This document shows positions 24,010 to 35,097 of a stretch of 64,000 nt of DNA, in pieces (the stretch's first letter is position 1; every line of letters begins with the position of its first letter). A program made the translations under genes and the position numbers. The notes under the pieces were generated by a model, which was given only the letters and a program-made list of their open reading frames with translations, ran no database searches and was not told where the DNA came from. Source of the stretch: Cavia porcellus (Eukaryota; Chordata; Mammalia; Rodentia; Caviidae); assembly GCF_034190915.1 (NCBI RefSeq), contig NW_026947500.1:21202501-21266500 (forward strand). Reading direction: 5' to 3'.

Positions 24010-24365
24010 AGCCAACCTAGGTATTCATGGATGGCTGATTGGATAAATAAGATGTGGTATATGTGCATAATAGAATGTTATTTGCCCATAACAAGAATGA
24101 AATCTTGTCATTTGTGGCCAAATGGATAGAACTGGGAGAAAGAATGTTAATGAAATAAGCCAGACATGGAGAGAAGTATGTACTTCCTTATATGTGGAGG
24201 ATTAAAGAGGTGATCTTAAAGTAGAAGCCAATAGAATGGGACTTGCTGGAGGCTAGGAAGGGCAGAGATGGAGTTTGTGCATAGGTTCCCAAGCCCAGTT
24301 ATATAGGAGGAGTAGGTTCCATAGCACATTGGGTGGCTGCAGTTCATGATGACCTACTATGTGTT
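24010..24365 (+). mobile_element. LINE-1 3' end fragment (plus strand)
   Basis: TTCATGGATGGCTGATTGGA, TAAGATGTGGTATATGTGCA, GAATGAAATCTTGTCATTTG, GATAGAACTGGGAG and GAAATAAGCCAGACATGGAG are the standard L1 ORF2 end / 3'UTR words. Diverged and non-coding. Confidence 0.85.
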
Positions 24366-25726
24366 TCATGAAGGGGAGGAGAGGAGCTCAAAGCCTCCAA
24401 GCATGAAAATGTGATAAGGAAATGAACACAGCCACTACCTGGCTCCATGAATATGCATTACAACAATGTCCTGAAATATCACATTGTGTCTCATAAATAG
24501 GAATGATTATTAAATGTTTATTAAAAAGGAAGCGTAGAACTCCTAAGCCTCCTAAGCTAGGTGGAAATACTGTACACTTCCTGGATGCCCAGGGTATACA
24601 CATCAATGTTTGGCAACCTCCTGAAGAAACAGAAGATTTAGCCTCTGAGAATGTTCCGATTAAATCACTTTTTAAAAAACTGACTTCTTTATTGCTTCCA
24701 AAGTCAGCTATTTCAACATTTCTTGGTTAAAAAAAAATTAATTTATTCTTTTGTACATTGATGTTGAGCTCTTTTTACTAATCCTACATGTAAAAATCTA
24801 GCTTGAAAGGACAGCACGGAAATCAATGCATTTACAAAAGTGTTCGCCAGCAAGGGGACATTGATACAATGTGTGTGATGAGCCAAGTTCCAGGGCCACA
24901 AGCAAAGGAACAGATTAATTCCTGGGCAATCAATTCTGAAATGTTTCCTGAAAGAAGTACATTTTGAGTCATATTTTAAAGGAAGTTAGGGCCTTGCATT
25001 TAAGTGGGGCCAGGAAACTGGGAAAAGGAATTATCTAGTCACAGGCATGAATTTTAAAGCCAGACAGATCCGGTCCCTGGGAGGATATATTACCTCTGAG
25101 ATTAATGAGGGGCAGAGTGGAGGGGTGTGGGATCTGATGGGGAAAACTGGGTGGGAGGTTGCTCCAGGAGGCCACCTCCTTTGTGGCTGTGTCCAGAAGC
25201 AGGATTGGTGGGGAAGGTCAGCCCAAGAGAGGGCATGAGAAGCTGGGGTCAGAGTCACTGGGCTTTGGTTAACTCTTAGGCAGAGATAATCACTGAAGTG
25301 GCTCGGAGAGACTGTAGCTGCCAAAGGCTGCACACTGCATGGGGATGTGGGAGGACTGAAGGCAGTGTCAAGTGTTGATCTAGATTTACCAAGGTGAACA
25401 CAGAGAGAAAGAAATGTGAGAAACAGAGATGGAGAGAGACAAAGACAGAGAGCTCAGAGAGAGGGAGAAAGAGAAAGTCCATGTCTAGTGGTCAGGAGAG
25501 TATAGGTTAGGCTTCAGTAACAAGCAATCCCTACTTCTCTGTGGTTGGACAATGGTTTCCACCTTGCTTGTAGTCAGAGATCAGAGTCAGTCAGGGATCT
25601 AGGCCTCCCGGTGTGGCATCTTCATACATGTGGCCACCATCAGCAAGACAACACAAGAGGAACTTAGAGAACTTCATGATCTGGCCCCTAAAACTTTGGC
25701 CAGCAAATGGCACACATCTCTCCTTG
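24366..25726. other. Unassigned sequence
   Basis: No element is firmly recognised. The part around 24900-25080 has the GAAAGAAGTACATTTTGAGT style of an old L2/MIR-type interior but cannot be assigned. Confidence 0.35.
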
Positions 25727-26097
25727 TGCTACGGTTTGGATGCAATCCCCAAGTCCATATGTTGGAAACAGAAAGCCCCATGTTAAAGGTCCTTGGAATG
25801 GGGCCTTGGGAAGATCATTAGGGTTGGATCAGGCCATGAGAGTGCTGCTCCCCTAAGGGCATCACGGCTTTATCTGTAGAGGAAGAGAAACCCAAGCTAG
25901 CAGGCTCACTCTATCATACCATGTGACCCTTTGCCATGCTGTAATGCAGCTTGAAGCCTTCATCATATGCAGGAGCCCTGCCACGCTCTTGGATGAGTAG
26001 CTTCCAGAACTGTAGGCAAAACGAACCTCTGTTCTTTATAAATGACCCAGTCTGTGGTATCCAATTACAATAACGACAACAACAAAACCCAAAGACA
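25727..26097 (+). mobile_element. MaLR-type solo LTR (plus strand)
   Basis: It starts TGCTACGGTTTGGATGCAAT and contains CATATGTTGGAAAC, CATGTGACCCTTTGCCATGC, GAACTGTAGGCAAAACGAAC, a CTTTATAAATGACCCAGTCT block and an AAAGACA end, the order of MST/THE1-type LTRs. The polyadenylation region is mutated. Solo LTR, no internal sequence. Confidence 0.8.
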
Positions 26098-26851
26098 CTC
26101 TTGCTGGCATTTCATTGGATAGAACAAATCAAATGGTCATACCTACCTTTAAAGGGTGTGTGTGGGTGTGTAAGTGGGGATGTCAGCCTGTCATGGATAA
26201 AGGGAGAGATTTAGTGGACAGTTTACCAAAGTGATGCATGTGTGGAGACCACTACGAAGCAGCTCTGAGCAAGATTTAAATCAACCGATTGGCTTTGTGT
26301 GTGTACCTATGAGTCTGTCCAAGGCCTAGACCCTCTGCTGGAGATGGGCAGCGGACTCATAATAAGTGAACCTCTATTGGTCACTGGTCTTGGCTGAGAC
26401 CTGCAGTGGCTTGTGTTGCTGGGATGCCTCAAAGGACAGGATAAGGTCATGGCTGAGGACCCCCGAGTCCCACCCCAGTTAACCAAGGGCTGTGGCTGCA
26501 GGTGTTTCACTGCTGTGGGGCAAGTCAACCTGGAGACTTTCTCCTAAGATACTTCTCCTGAATTAACTTGGAAAAGTCCTTGAACCACTCCCATGTCCCT
26601 GCTTGGTTTCCCATGTTTTCCACTCTAATCCCCTTCTTGTTTGAAAACCAAATAAACACAGGCCACCCAGAGAAACTCCTGGTCTAAGCCCCCAGAGGAT
26701 CTTAAATTCTGCTAGAGGGTTTTGATCCTCCTGGAGCCCTAAAAATCATACTACTTGTCTTATTTATTTAAGTGTTCACCATCAACTCCTTTGGGAAGCT
26801 GCGGGCCTGATTGGTTGGCAATAATGTATGGTGACTGCATACACCTCCTAA
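26098..26851. other. Unassigned sequence
   Basis: Nothing recognised. Confidence 0.4.
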
Positions 26852-26864
26852 AATGTTGCTCATG

Positions 26865-26942
26865 CTGGGGATTTAGCTCAATGGCGTAAGTGCCTGTCTG
26901 GCAAGTGCAAGGTCCTGAGTTCGATTCCTGATACAAATAAAG
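26865..26942 (+). repeat. tRNA-derived SINE with 13-bp target duplication
   Basis: CTGGGGATTTAGCTCAATGG, GTGCCTGTCTGGCAAGTGC and GAGTTCGATTCCTGATAC, with a short AAATAAAG tail. The exact duplication AATGTTGCTCATG is at 26852-26864 and 26943-26955. This is one of the best-defined copies of the family in the window. Confidence 0.93.
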
Positions 26943-26955
26943 AATGTTGCTCATG

Positions 26956-27639
26956 ATAATTTGAAAGACTTCATGCTCACAGATTGTTTTCTGACTGTCT
27001 CCTTTTATTTGAATTTTTAATAGGACACACATCAAATTCTCAAGCTTAACACTTGAGGTTTTTAAATTTAATTGTCATCTGGATAAATGGTAATGAACCA
27101 GAAACTATGATAAGTGAAGAAGACCTGCTCTTTGTTCTCTGATGAGTCATCTTTGTTGAGTAAAGGGCCATGTTACAATTGAATAGTCTCTGAGGGGCAC
27201 AGGTGTCAGACTGAGAGGCTGATGGACGAGGTCATACCAAGACCTGCAAGGGAACGGCCTGAACAGAGGCACCTTGGCTTTCACTAGGCTGGGGCAGGCT
27301 CCCAGCCAGGGCATGGCAGATGCCAGGGAAAGGACATCTGCCCCATAGAGCCCCCCACCTCGGTGCAGGCAAACAGCACCTCCTGGGGAGTGGGCTCTGA
27401 GGGCAGACTGTGGGGGCTCTTGCAGATTCTGTTTTGGCATAAAGCACTTAGAGCTGTGAAGAGCTGTCCCTGTCTGTTTATCTGCCCCAAGATTAATGAA
27501 ATGTCCCATTCTTTAGGGGTTAAAGATTAGACTGGAGCACAATGACTTGGAATGGTAATATGCAATGGGCATTTGGGGACAGGATGAACATGATGTCACC
27601 AGAGCCTGCATGGGACTTGTTCATCTGTCCATCAAAAAT
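26956..27639. other. Unassigned sequence
   Basis: No element or exon is recognised. Overlapping open frames on the minus strand are chance. Confidence 0.4.
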
Positions 27640-27770
27640 GTACTGAGCACCTTCCATGGGCTGGCTGCTGTTGTAGGCAGCTGAGACGGAACGGTAGATA
27701 AGACAGAGGTGACGGCTGTGGGAAAGTACTGCTCCTGTCCCCCTGATGGGATGAATCCCCGGGGAATGCC
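27640..27770 (+). repeat. Ancient L2/MIR-like fragment
   Basis: GTACTGAGCACCTTCCATGG, GGCTGGCTGCTGTTGTAGGC and AGATAAGACAGAGGTGACGG match the common mammalian pattern of a TGAGCACCTACTATGTGCCA-type repeat. The family assignment is uncertain. Confidence 0.5.
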
Positions 27771-28149
27771 CTATGCTCAGCCTCTTCCAGGAAGTGCTGC
27801 ATCTCTCAAGATCATGGTCCATCTACAGAGGATCCCACATCCAGACACTGGCTAATGAAAGCAGCAAGGGTATAGCCCGTGTGTCCTGGTTCAGGACACC
27901 TGTGCAGAGAGAGCCCACCTACAGGACTGTCCTGGGCTTGCTGAGGTTTCCCCTGAGCTGCACTATGAGCTGGCTCCTCCTTCTTCCCAGTTCTACTTCC
28001 TTTCCTCCCCTTTCCTGCTGTATCCTTGTCTCCCTTCCCCTCCCAGGGCATCTCTCCTGAGTGTGCTCACTATCAACCCTTATACTTGTCTTGGAGATTT
28101 CCTTGCTGACAGCGCAACCCAGCCCAGTTGCAGCCCCTCCACCTGGAGC
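27771..28149. other. Unassigned insert between two ancient repeat parts
   Basis: The sequence between the two halves of what may be one old repeat is not recognised. It may be a separate old insertion or simply unique DNA. Confidence 0.3.
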
Positions 28150-28420
28150 TTAGAGGCCAGTGGGTAAGGCAGACACTACACAAGTCAACGAACCAGAAAA
28201 TGTCAGGCTGTGATAAGCATCATGAGGAGAGCAAAGTGGGTTCCAGGATGATGTTCAGGGGAAGATAATATGGGGCAGAGTCACAGGGGGTGGGCTTTAG
28301 AATATGAAATCTGAGAAAGGACCCAATGAAAGAACCCTCTCTACTGAGGTAGACAGAAAAGTTCCGAGGTGAAAATAGGTTTAATTAATGTGAGAAGAGG
28401 AAGAAGAGCCCCTTGGTTAG
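28150..28420 (+). repeat. Ancient L2/MIR-like fragment, second part
   Basis: GGCAGACACTACACAAGTCA, GTCAGGCTGTGATAAGCATC, ATGAGGAGAGCAAAGTGGGT and CTCTACTGAGGTAGACAG continue the same consensus order as the 27640 fragment. Confidence 0.4.
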
Positions 28421-29869
28421 AGTGCTGTGAGCAGGGGGAAGACAGCAGGAGTTCAGTGACATGGGGAGACAGACCATGAATGCCATGGTCATCTGGGCAG
28501 GTACTGTGAACTTTATTTTAAGGGCAATGAGAGATAGGGAGCCTCTGGTCTCTATAGGGGCTTTCTGTGATTTAGACTAAGACATGTCTACTCAAGTACA
28601 AAAATCAATGACTACCTTAATCCATAATTTGGACAACCATGTATAGCTTCCCTACTCTGCATGGCGGAAATGGCTCAGTGGGCACGGGGCAGCAGGAGAG
28701 GACAGCGGAGTTAGGAAGAGCACAAGCCCTGGAGGTTGACCAGCGGCCTCCCATCTGGTTTACCCAGACAAAGATTCCATCATTCCAAGCGCTGTTAAAA
28801 TCAGTGACTAGACAGATGCTTCCCATTAAGAACCAGGCAAAGCCCCTGTGATGAGGATGTGCCCCCTTGATTCATCCTGGTTATTCCAACCTGCTCCCTG
28901 GACGTGTGGCCCACGTGGGGCCAACAGGGTGCCCCACCTCCCCACACACGGCTCTGTGAGTCCCAGGTGTCTATCACAGCTGGGGCAGGCAGTGTTTCTG
29001 CGGATTCTTAGCTCCCTATCTTTAGGTAATTCACTTCATGCCCTGTATCAGTTAGGAACTGAGTTAGGCACCAGTACAGAGATTCAGCAAAAGCTGCTTA
29101 AACAAAATAAGGATTTGCTGACCTCTCACATAAGGGAATCTGGACATATGAAGCAGAACGACAGAGGAATTTTGGGTCTTCAACAATTATAGATCCAGAG
29201 AACAAAAACAAAACAAAAGCAAAGCAAGCAAACAAACACACAAACAAAAACCCAAGGAGCCCTCCTAGCTAGTAAGAGAGGCAAGAGAAAGGAAAAGGGA
29301 ACGCCTTGTGTGTATCCTGACCTTTTCCATTTGTCTTACTGACAATGTAGGCTCAGGTTTTATTCCTCCTAAACTGATTACATATCTTTTCTCCAATCCT
29401 GTCCTCAGACAGATATACCGCCCTTCTTAGTTAATAATCTAAATTTCTATATTTATAGCTATGTGAATAATGTTTACTCTGGCTCCAAACGTGAAAGTTT
29501 CTTTTAATCTAAAGCTTTTGGTTTTTCCTAGATTTTTGACCAGCCTTTTTCCCTCCACACTATCTATTACTATTGTAAATTTCCCCCTCCTCTCGCCCCA
29601 GCTTTCTGAGTCTCTATCATGCCGGGTACTTTCTTTCTTTCCTCCTTTCTTTCTGTTTCCCCTAGGACCTTCTCTCCAGAGTCGGTCACACAACCTCTGC
29701 CTTTGTCGGTTGGAGGCATTGTTTCCTGGGTTCTCCATCTTCTTTCTTGGTTTGTTGGAACTTGTCTTTGCTCATATTTTTCTCCTGGATTATTCCTACA
29801 TCAGCAACTGAAGAGGTACTGATCTAAGCATGAGACACCCTGAGATAAATGAAACTCAATCTGTGTCCC
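28421..29869. other. Unassigned sequence
   Basis: Includes a low-complexity A-rich patch near 29190-29250 (AACAAAAACAAAACAAAAGC type) that could be the tail of an unrecognised retroelement. No coding exon is recognised. Confidence 0.35.
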
Positions 29870-30155
29870 AAAGGCATTCACAGCCTTGAGATAGGGGCAG
29901 ATCTGTAGGAAGGTAAGAGATAATTCTTCATATGCACTTGACAATACTGAATAATACATGAGAGGAAGCACTTAGCTACAATATGGGACTGCGTGTGGAG
30001 AGGAGAAATGAAATACGTTTGTGGGATCAAGGAAGGCTTCATAGTAGATGACACCAACTTTTGAAAGAAGGCTGTTTTCACAGGGGGAAGTGAAGGGAGG
30101 AAATTCCAGGCAGAGGTAACAGGGTAGGCCAATGTTTGGGATGTGAAAGACAAAG
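29870..30155 (+). repeat. Ancient L2/MIR-like fragment
   Basis: AAAGGCATTCACAGCCTTGA, GATCAAGGAAGGCTTCATAG and GAAATTCCAGGCAGAGGTAA with GTAGGCCAATG match the downstream part of the same old consensus seen at 28150. Confidence 0.45.
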
Positions 30156-31284
30156 CCAGTTAAGGAATGGTGAATTCAGCAAATCTAAATCCCACCGGAT
30201 GCCATAGCCCAAAGGTACAGGACCTAGTATGTTCTCCAGGAACCAGACAGCCCATTCACAAATTGATAAACATGTCTTATTTGCAAATATGTGGCCTAAG
30301 CAGATGTGTGAGCATGGACAGCACATTTCCAGACCAAAACATTTCCACCCAAGAGTCCAGGCCTCTGCAGTTCTGGCTGTGGAGTTTCAGTCCTGAGGTG
30401 TACACAGGAGGTCAGACCTAGCGATCTCTCAGTAATGGACTGCTTGAGTTTTCTCAAGAGGCTAAAAAGCTTTATTAGAATGCACTAAAGAATAATTGGT
30501 TTAGTTAATTAAGGTACAAAATCTTTGGTGTTCCTATGGTGCTATGAAATATTAGGACTCAAAACAATTTACAACTTCTCTACTAGTCCAAATCTCTACT
30601 GCCTTAAAACGCTAAACCATTTCTTACTTAGATGCATAGTTTGCCTTCCTTCAAAAGGCAGGGCCGACCAATGCCGTAGAGGATAAAGACCCCTCCTGCT
30701 TTTCTACCTTTCCTGATTATTGGTTTGTTCCATATTTGCAATATTCCTCAGTGCGTCAAAGGGGACTGGGGCAGACATAACCTCACCTCATAGACTCCTT
30801 CTGGCTCCACATCACAAGTCTCCTGAGTATTTTTACATTGTTATTGCTTGAAACATATTTAAAATATCTTTCCTCCATAAATACATGTGTGAATGGCTTC
30901 CCTGTCTCCTCGCAATATCCACTTTATAGGAAGGAAGTAGCCAATTGGACAACTGTTTTATGGAGAAGTTCATACTTTAAAAAATAGCCATGCCCATTAA
31001 TATTAGAATACAGAATAAGGCACTTCATACTTACTCTCCTTTTAAATTATTTTTCCTTTATCAATCAAGGTATTTCAATGATTTTAACATAGGAGCTCTT
31101 TAGAAAAAAAGAATCAGAGAAGAAAATGGTCAGTTAAATTGGCTGGAGGACTTATCAAAGGAGAAGCGTGAGTCATGAGGTAGGGTGGGTAGTATAACGC
31201 TAATAATGTTTTGAAATACACATTTAAAACCAAGTTCATACATTTTGCTCTGAAAATTTTTAAGTATTGAGTTTATCCATTTTT
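30156..31284. other. Unassigned A/T-rich sequence
   Basis: No element is recognised, and I see no exon. Confidence 0.4.
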
Positions 31285-31385
31285 CCAGCTGATATTGAAT
31301 GAGCACTTGGTTAGCTGCTGGGGATTTGCTGGACAGGAGAACAGATGACCGAGGAGGCTATGCGCTTAGGGAACTTACTAGAAGA
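31285..31385 (+). repeat. Ancient L2/MIR-like fragment
   Basis: GATATTGAATGAGCACTTGG, TTAGCTGCTGGGGATTTGCT and GACAGGAGAACAGATGACCG, the same family as 27640. Confidence 0.4.
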
Positions 31386-31631
31386 GAATTCCTTCAAACC
31401 TTCATGGCTGCATGGTGTGATTGTGCCTGGGAGAGCCAGTGCCCTCCTCCCTCTTCTTTTCCCTCCTCCCTTGTCCTTGCATTTGAGAGCTGAGCTTCTG
31501 CTCCCAATTACATCATCTTCAAATTCAGTACGGGGACCATTGGCAGGGAAGGGCGAATGGTCACTTCTAAAGCACTGGAGCCCTGAGCCCAGCAAGCTAA
31601 AGAGCACAGCACATGGGCCAGGCAACAGGTC

Positions 31632-32540
31632 ATGTTTTGGGTGGTAGAGAGGAGAAGAGAAGGTGTATTTGGTAACCCGGGAACTGGTGCTGGCAAAGGA
31701 GAGTTAGAGAGGACTTTCAGTTATTATGGTTCCTTAAGATCTGTATGGATTGCAAGAAATCCCCCAGGATTTGCCTTTGTGAAGATCCTAGAGATGCTGA
31801 AGATGTAGTACAAGGACTGGATGAAAAGGTGATTTGTGGTTTCCAAATGACGGTAGAATTATCAACATGCATGCCTCGGAGGTCTCGCTTTGATAGATCA
31901 CCTTCCCGGCACGCCTTTGATCCCAATGATATAAGTGTGGCAAAAGGGACATTATGCTTATGATCATCATCACTATAGCCGGAGAAGCAGGTCATGGTCC
32001 ACCACATTCTGTATCCAGAGGAAGGCAATGCTCTGAATCACACAGCAGGAGCCAAGGATGGAAGCCAAGATCAGCGTCTCCTCTATGATCAAAGGTCTGT
32101 GTCTCTTTGTAAATCAATATCAGGTTCCCTCAGAAGACGTAGGGCTAGTTCTATAAAAAGGATCGAGATCCTAATCCAGGTCAACGTCAAGATCTAGGTC
32201 TCTTTCACAACCAAGCACCTGGTCAAAGTCTAGATCTCTATCTCTAAAAAGAAGTCCATGCAAGTGCAAGTTCTGGAAGAATGGCCTGAAGTCCTCAAGT
32301 TAATCCTTTAGGGAAAAATTATTTTGTTTCTGTGATTTTTAGGGATTTGTGATGTCTGCGAAGTGTAACTTAGAGAGGATATTTCAACCATCTAATCAAA
32401 ATGGATCTGGAATATGACTATAATTTCATGGCAGTAAAATAATATAAATTTTTGTTGAATGTACTAACATCTTATGATTTGAAAATGTGGGGTTTTATTT
32501 GACACATTTAAATAAAGTGTTTCTGATTAAAAAAATCAGT
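31632..32540 (+). pseudogene. SRSF7: SRSF7 processed pseudogene
   Basis: This is an intronless, disabled copy of the serine/arginine-rich splicing factor SRSF7 (9G8), which in its functional form binds pre-mRNA through an N-terminal RRM and a CCHC zinc knuckle and recruits partners through an RS tail. The initiator region lies near 31632. The RRM follows ([16 protein letters not shown] in one frame at about 31690-31730, [11 protein letters not shown] at about 31744-31775, and [20 protein letters not shown] in another frame after a small deletion). PRRSRFDR, which separates SRSF7 from SRSF3, is at about 31873-31897. The zinc knuckle has lost bases, including cysteine codons, at about 31930-31980. 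The RS region is scrambled by shifts and stops to about 32289. A 3'UTR-like stretch follows, with AATAAA at 32511-32516 and an A-run near 32529. Frameshifts and internal stops rule out a functional protein. No flanking duplication was found. Identification is from remembered protein and mRNA patterns. Confidence 0.93.
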
Positions 32541-32570
32541 AAGTTATACTATCATAAAAAAGACTTTCTG

Positions 32571-32676
32571 CTTGGGCCGGGGATTTAACTCAATGGCATA
32601 AGCACCTGCCTGGAAAGTGTGAGGTCATGAGTTGGATCCCTGGTACAAAAAAACAAAACAAAAAATATACCTCCTT
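32571..32676 (+). repeat. tRNA-derived SINE just downstream of the SRSF7 pseudogene
   Basis: GGCCGGGGATTTAACTCAAT, GCACCTGCCTGGAAAGTG and GAGTTGGATCCCTGGTAC, with an AAAAAAACAAAACAAAAAA-type tail. The duplication AAAAAAGACTTTCTG is seen at 32556-32570 and again ending at 32692. The insertion lies about 30 bases beyond the end of the pseudogene. Confidence 0.92.
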
Positions 32677-32864
32677 AAAAAAAGACTTTCTGGTCACTGG
32701 AAAAATGCAAATGATTTTCCTTCATTCAGCCCACCATTCTATGGTTTTCTGTGACATAAGGACTCTACCAATCCCACTAAGAATTCTTGTTGCTTCTGGA
32801 AGAATGCCAACTGTACAAGGTTTCCATTCCAAGTTCCGTGTAAACCCAACGTCATTCTGGAGTT

Positions 32865-32960
32865 TTGTATGTGTGTGTATGTTGTACTTACATATATGTA
32901 GATATATAGCATGTATATGTAAATTTACATATTTACCTGTACATATGTATGTATACATGT
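32865..32960. repeat. Alternating purine-pyrimidine A/T/G block with a palindrome
   Basis: TATG/TATA-rich low-complexity sequence. It includes the perfect 18-bp palindrome ATATGTAAATTTACATAT at 32915-32932. It abuts the LTR start at 32961. Confidence 0.8.
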
Positions 32961-33317
32961 TGTTATGGTTTGTGTTTGGATTCCCCTGCAAAGTGTCATG
33001 CAGTCATGGGGGCAGGCTTCTAGAATCTGTGATTGATTCGTGGTCCACTGCTGATGGGTGTCAGTGCTACAGCCACCCGAGGGTAGGTAGCCTACATACA
33101 ATAGAAATGACAGAGTCTTCTCTCTCCTCCCTTTTTGTTCTTACTGCATTTGTTGTTTTTTGCTGCCTTGAACTGTTACCCCCTGCCATGTGCCACTCTG
33201 CTTTGGAGTCAGCTGAGTATGGACTAAAACCTCTACAAACTGTGAGCTAAATAAACCTTTTCTCCTTTAACTTGGGTGTTAGGTATTTTGCTCCAGCAAT
33301 GAGAAAAAAGTAACTAA
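32961..33317 (+). mobile_element. MaLR-like solo LTR (plus strand)
   Basis: It starts TGTTATGGTTTGTGTTTGGA and contains CATGCAGTCATGGGGGCAGG, GATTGATTCGTGGTCCACTG, GGTAGGTAGCCTACATACAA and GCTTTGGAGTCAGC. It ends with GACTAAAACCTCTACAAACT, an AATAAA signal and AGCAATGAGAAAAAAGTAAC. The same subfamily recurs at 38931 and 51864. Confidence 0.8.
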
Positions 33318-33359
33318 GATGTGTGTATTATGTGTGTATACAGCATATTACAGATATGC

Positions 33360-33688
33360 TGTATATACCTAAAAAAATTCAACTTAAAGGGAGTGAAGAT
33401 TTATTTTGGCCCAGAGTTTGAGCTCTTGGTAGATCTGCCCTATTGCTTTGGGCTTATAGTGAAGCAAAATATTATCATGGGGAGAACGTGGGAAAGCAAA
33501 GTCACTCCCCTCCAGGCATCTGGGAAGCACAGAGAGTGTGCAGAGAGCAGGGAGGGATCCCGGGATGCCTTCATAGGCACGTGTTCCCAGTGCCCTAGCT
33601 CCCTCCCACTAGGCCCCAGCTCCTAAACTTGCCACCACCTCCCAGCACCACCATCAGATAAGGACATTGAAGATCCAAACCATCACAG
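33360..33688 (-). mobile_element. MaLR-like LTR (minus strand), facing its plus-strand neighbour
   Basis: GAAGATTTATTTTGGCCCAG, GCTTTGGGCTTATAGTGAAG, CAGTGCCCTAGCTCC, CACTAGGCCCCAGCTCCTAA and AAGATCCAAACCATCACA are the reverse complement of a MaLR-like LTR. It lies only about 40 bases from the plus-strand LTR at 32961-33317, tail to tail. The left boundary is approximate. Confidence 0.65.
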
Positions 33689-34039
33689 TATGTGTGTAGT
33701 ACATGTTTATGCTGTTTTCTTTACACTAGAAAGAAAGCAATGTTGACAAAGAAATTAAAACATAAAGTGTTTATGACTCTGGATGGCACTGTACAGTTTA
33801 GTGAATGAAAGGCATTTCCTGATGATCCAAGCAGGGTACCCTGGTATGGGTTCATGTCTAAGTAGGGAAGGGACCACCCTTTGGAAGTGAGTGATACACA
33901 ATTCTAGTCATAAGCCCATTTGACTTGACTTAAATCTCCATGTAGTACAAAGAAAATATCTGCAGGGTGGAGAAATCTGCCCCACCAGTCAAATTCCACA
34001 CGAGGCTAAGTTCTCTTAAGTCATCATTGGCTTGTCTTC
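33689..34039. other. Unassigned sequence
   Basis: Nothing recognised. Confidence 0.4.
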
Positions 34040-34119
34040 TTTTTTTTTGTAGCAGGAATTGAACTCACCACCTCATGCTTGCCGGGCAGGCTCTGTGCCA
34101 CTGACTATATCCCCAGGGT
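34040..34119 (-). repeat. tRNA-derived SINE (minus strand)
   Basis: A T-run, then GTAGCAGGAATTGAACTCAC, CATGCTTGCCGGGCAGGC and ACTGACTATATCCCCAGG: a diverged member of the recurrent family in reverse. Confidence 0.7.
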
Positions 34120-35097
34120 TAGCAAGTCTTATTCGGCTCCTTCCCTTCTCCAGTACCTTGCATCCTGGTGGAGGTGTCTTTCAGGGAGGTGCTTCTCATC
34201 CTTAGCAGCACTTTGGAACACCCCCGAAGCTCCCAGCAATCCCCCATCAGGGTCCTACCTCATCGGATTGGCACAGGTAGAGCCCAGTGCCGGATTGTGA
34301 AATGTGATTCAATGTTGGAGACAGAAAGTGGGAACCTTTTTCCAGAGGTGGAAGCTGGTGGCGAGAAAGCAGGCAGAACTGACTGCTGAAGTTGGCTGGG
34401 CGATCCCGGGTCTAGCCTGCCGCCTCTGCAGCTGCACATCTGGCCCCGCGCACTGCACAGGCTGCCGTCATGGGGTAAGATAAGCTCCCGGGAATGTGAA
34501 GCAGGCGGCCTAATCTTTCTGGGTTCCCCTGCCAGAGCAGGAGGTCTCGAAACCGCAGGGTGGGGGCAGGATCATTTGTGGACACTAAAAAGCCAAAGGA
34601 CAGGAGGACTCTGTTTTAGCAGATTAAATTATAAGAAAAATATCAGAAGCAAGAGGCACACATGGGAATATTGTTATTGGAAAGAGCATTTGGTGAAAGA
34701 ATTTTTATAAATGGAAACTGCTTTGCGTTCAGCTCATATTTAAAACACAAGCACAGGGGTGGCTAGAGGGAGGCCGGCAGCTGTGCGCAGATATTTTCCT
34801 GAAGAGATGAATACCCAAGCTCATTGAGCTGTGCACGCAGGGCCCGAAGGGGCTCTGTGTGGGCCCTGTTTACTTTGGGAAGTGCCGGCTTAGCCCCGCT
34901 GAGGCCACGGAGGCCCAGCAAGCTCGATAAAACAAGGTAGCTACTGGAGAGCTATCTCTTTGCAGGGTTACATTTCCCCACAGATGCCAGAAAAATTCAT
35001 CTTGGAAGCGAAGAAGCAAAATAGAGACAGACTAAGTGTACATTAGAGAAAAAGAAGTCAAGGGTCCAAAATTCCTGCCAAACTTGCACCTGAGTCT
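34120..35097. other. Unassigned sequence with a possible regulatory stretch
   Basis: The 34390-34990 part is repeat-free and mixes CpG-containing and A/T-rich words. It has an AGATAAG GATA-type site at 34478-34484 and, further right, TATTGTTATTGGAAAGAGC near 34669. It is a candidate conserved non-coding element by appearance only. Confidence 0.35.

Noticed and set aside
31745..31963. A short functional SR protein from the intact frame in the SRSF7 copy
   Set aside because: The frame starts inside the RRM, lacks its first half, and ends before the zinc knuckle. It is a fragment of a disabled retrocopy.
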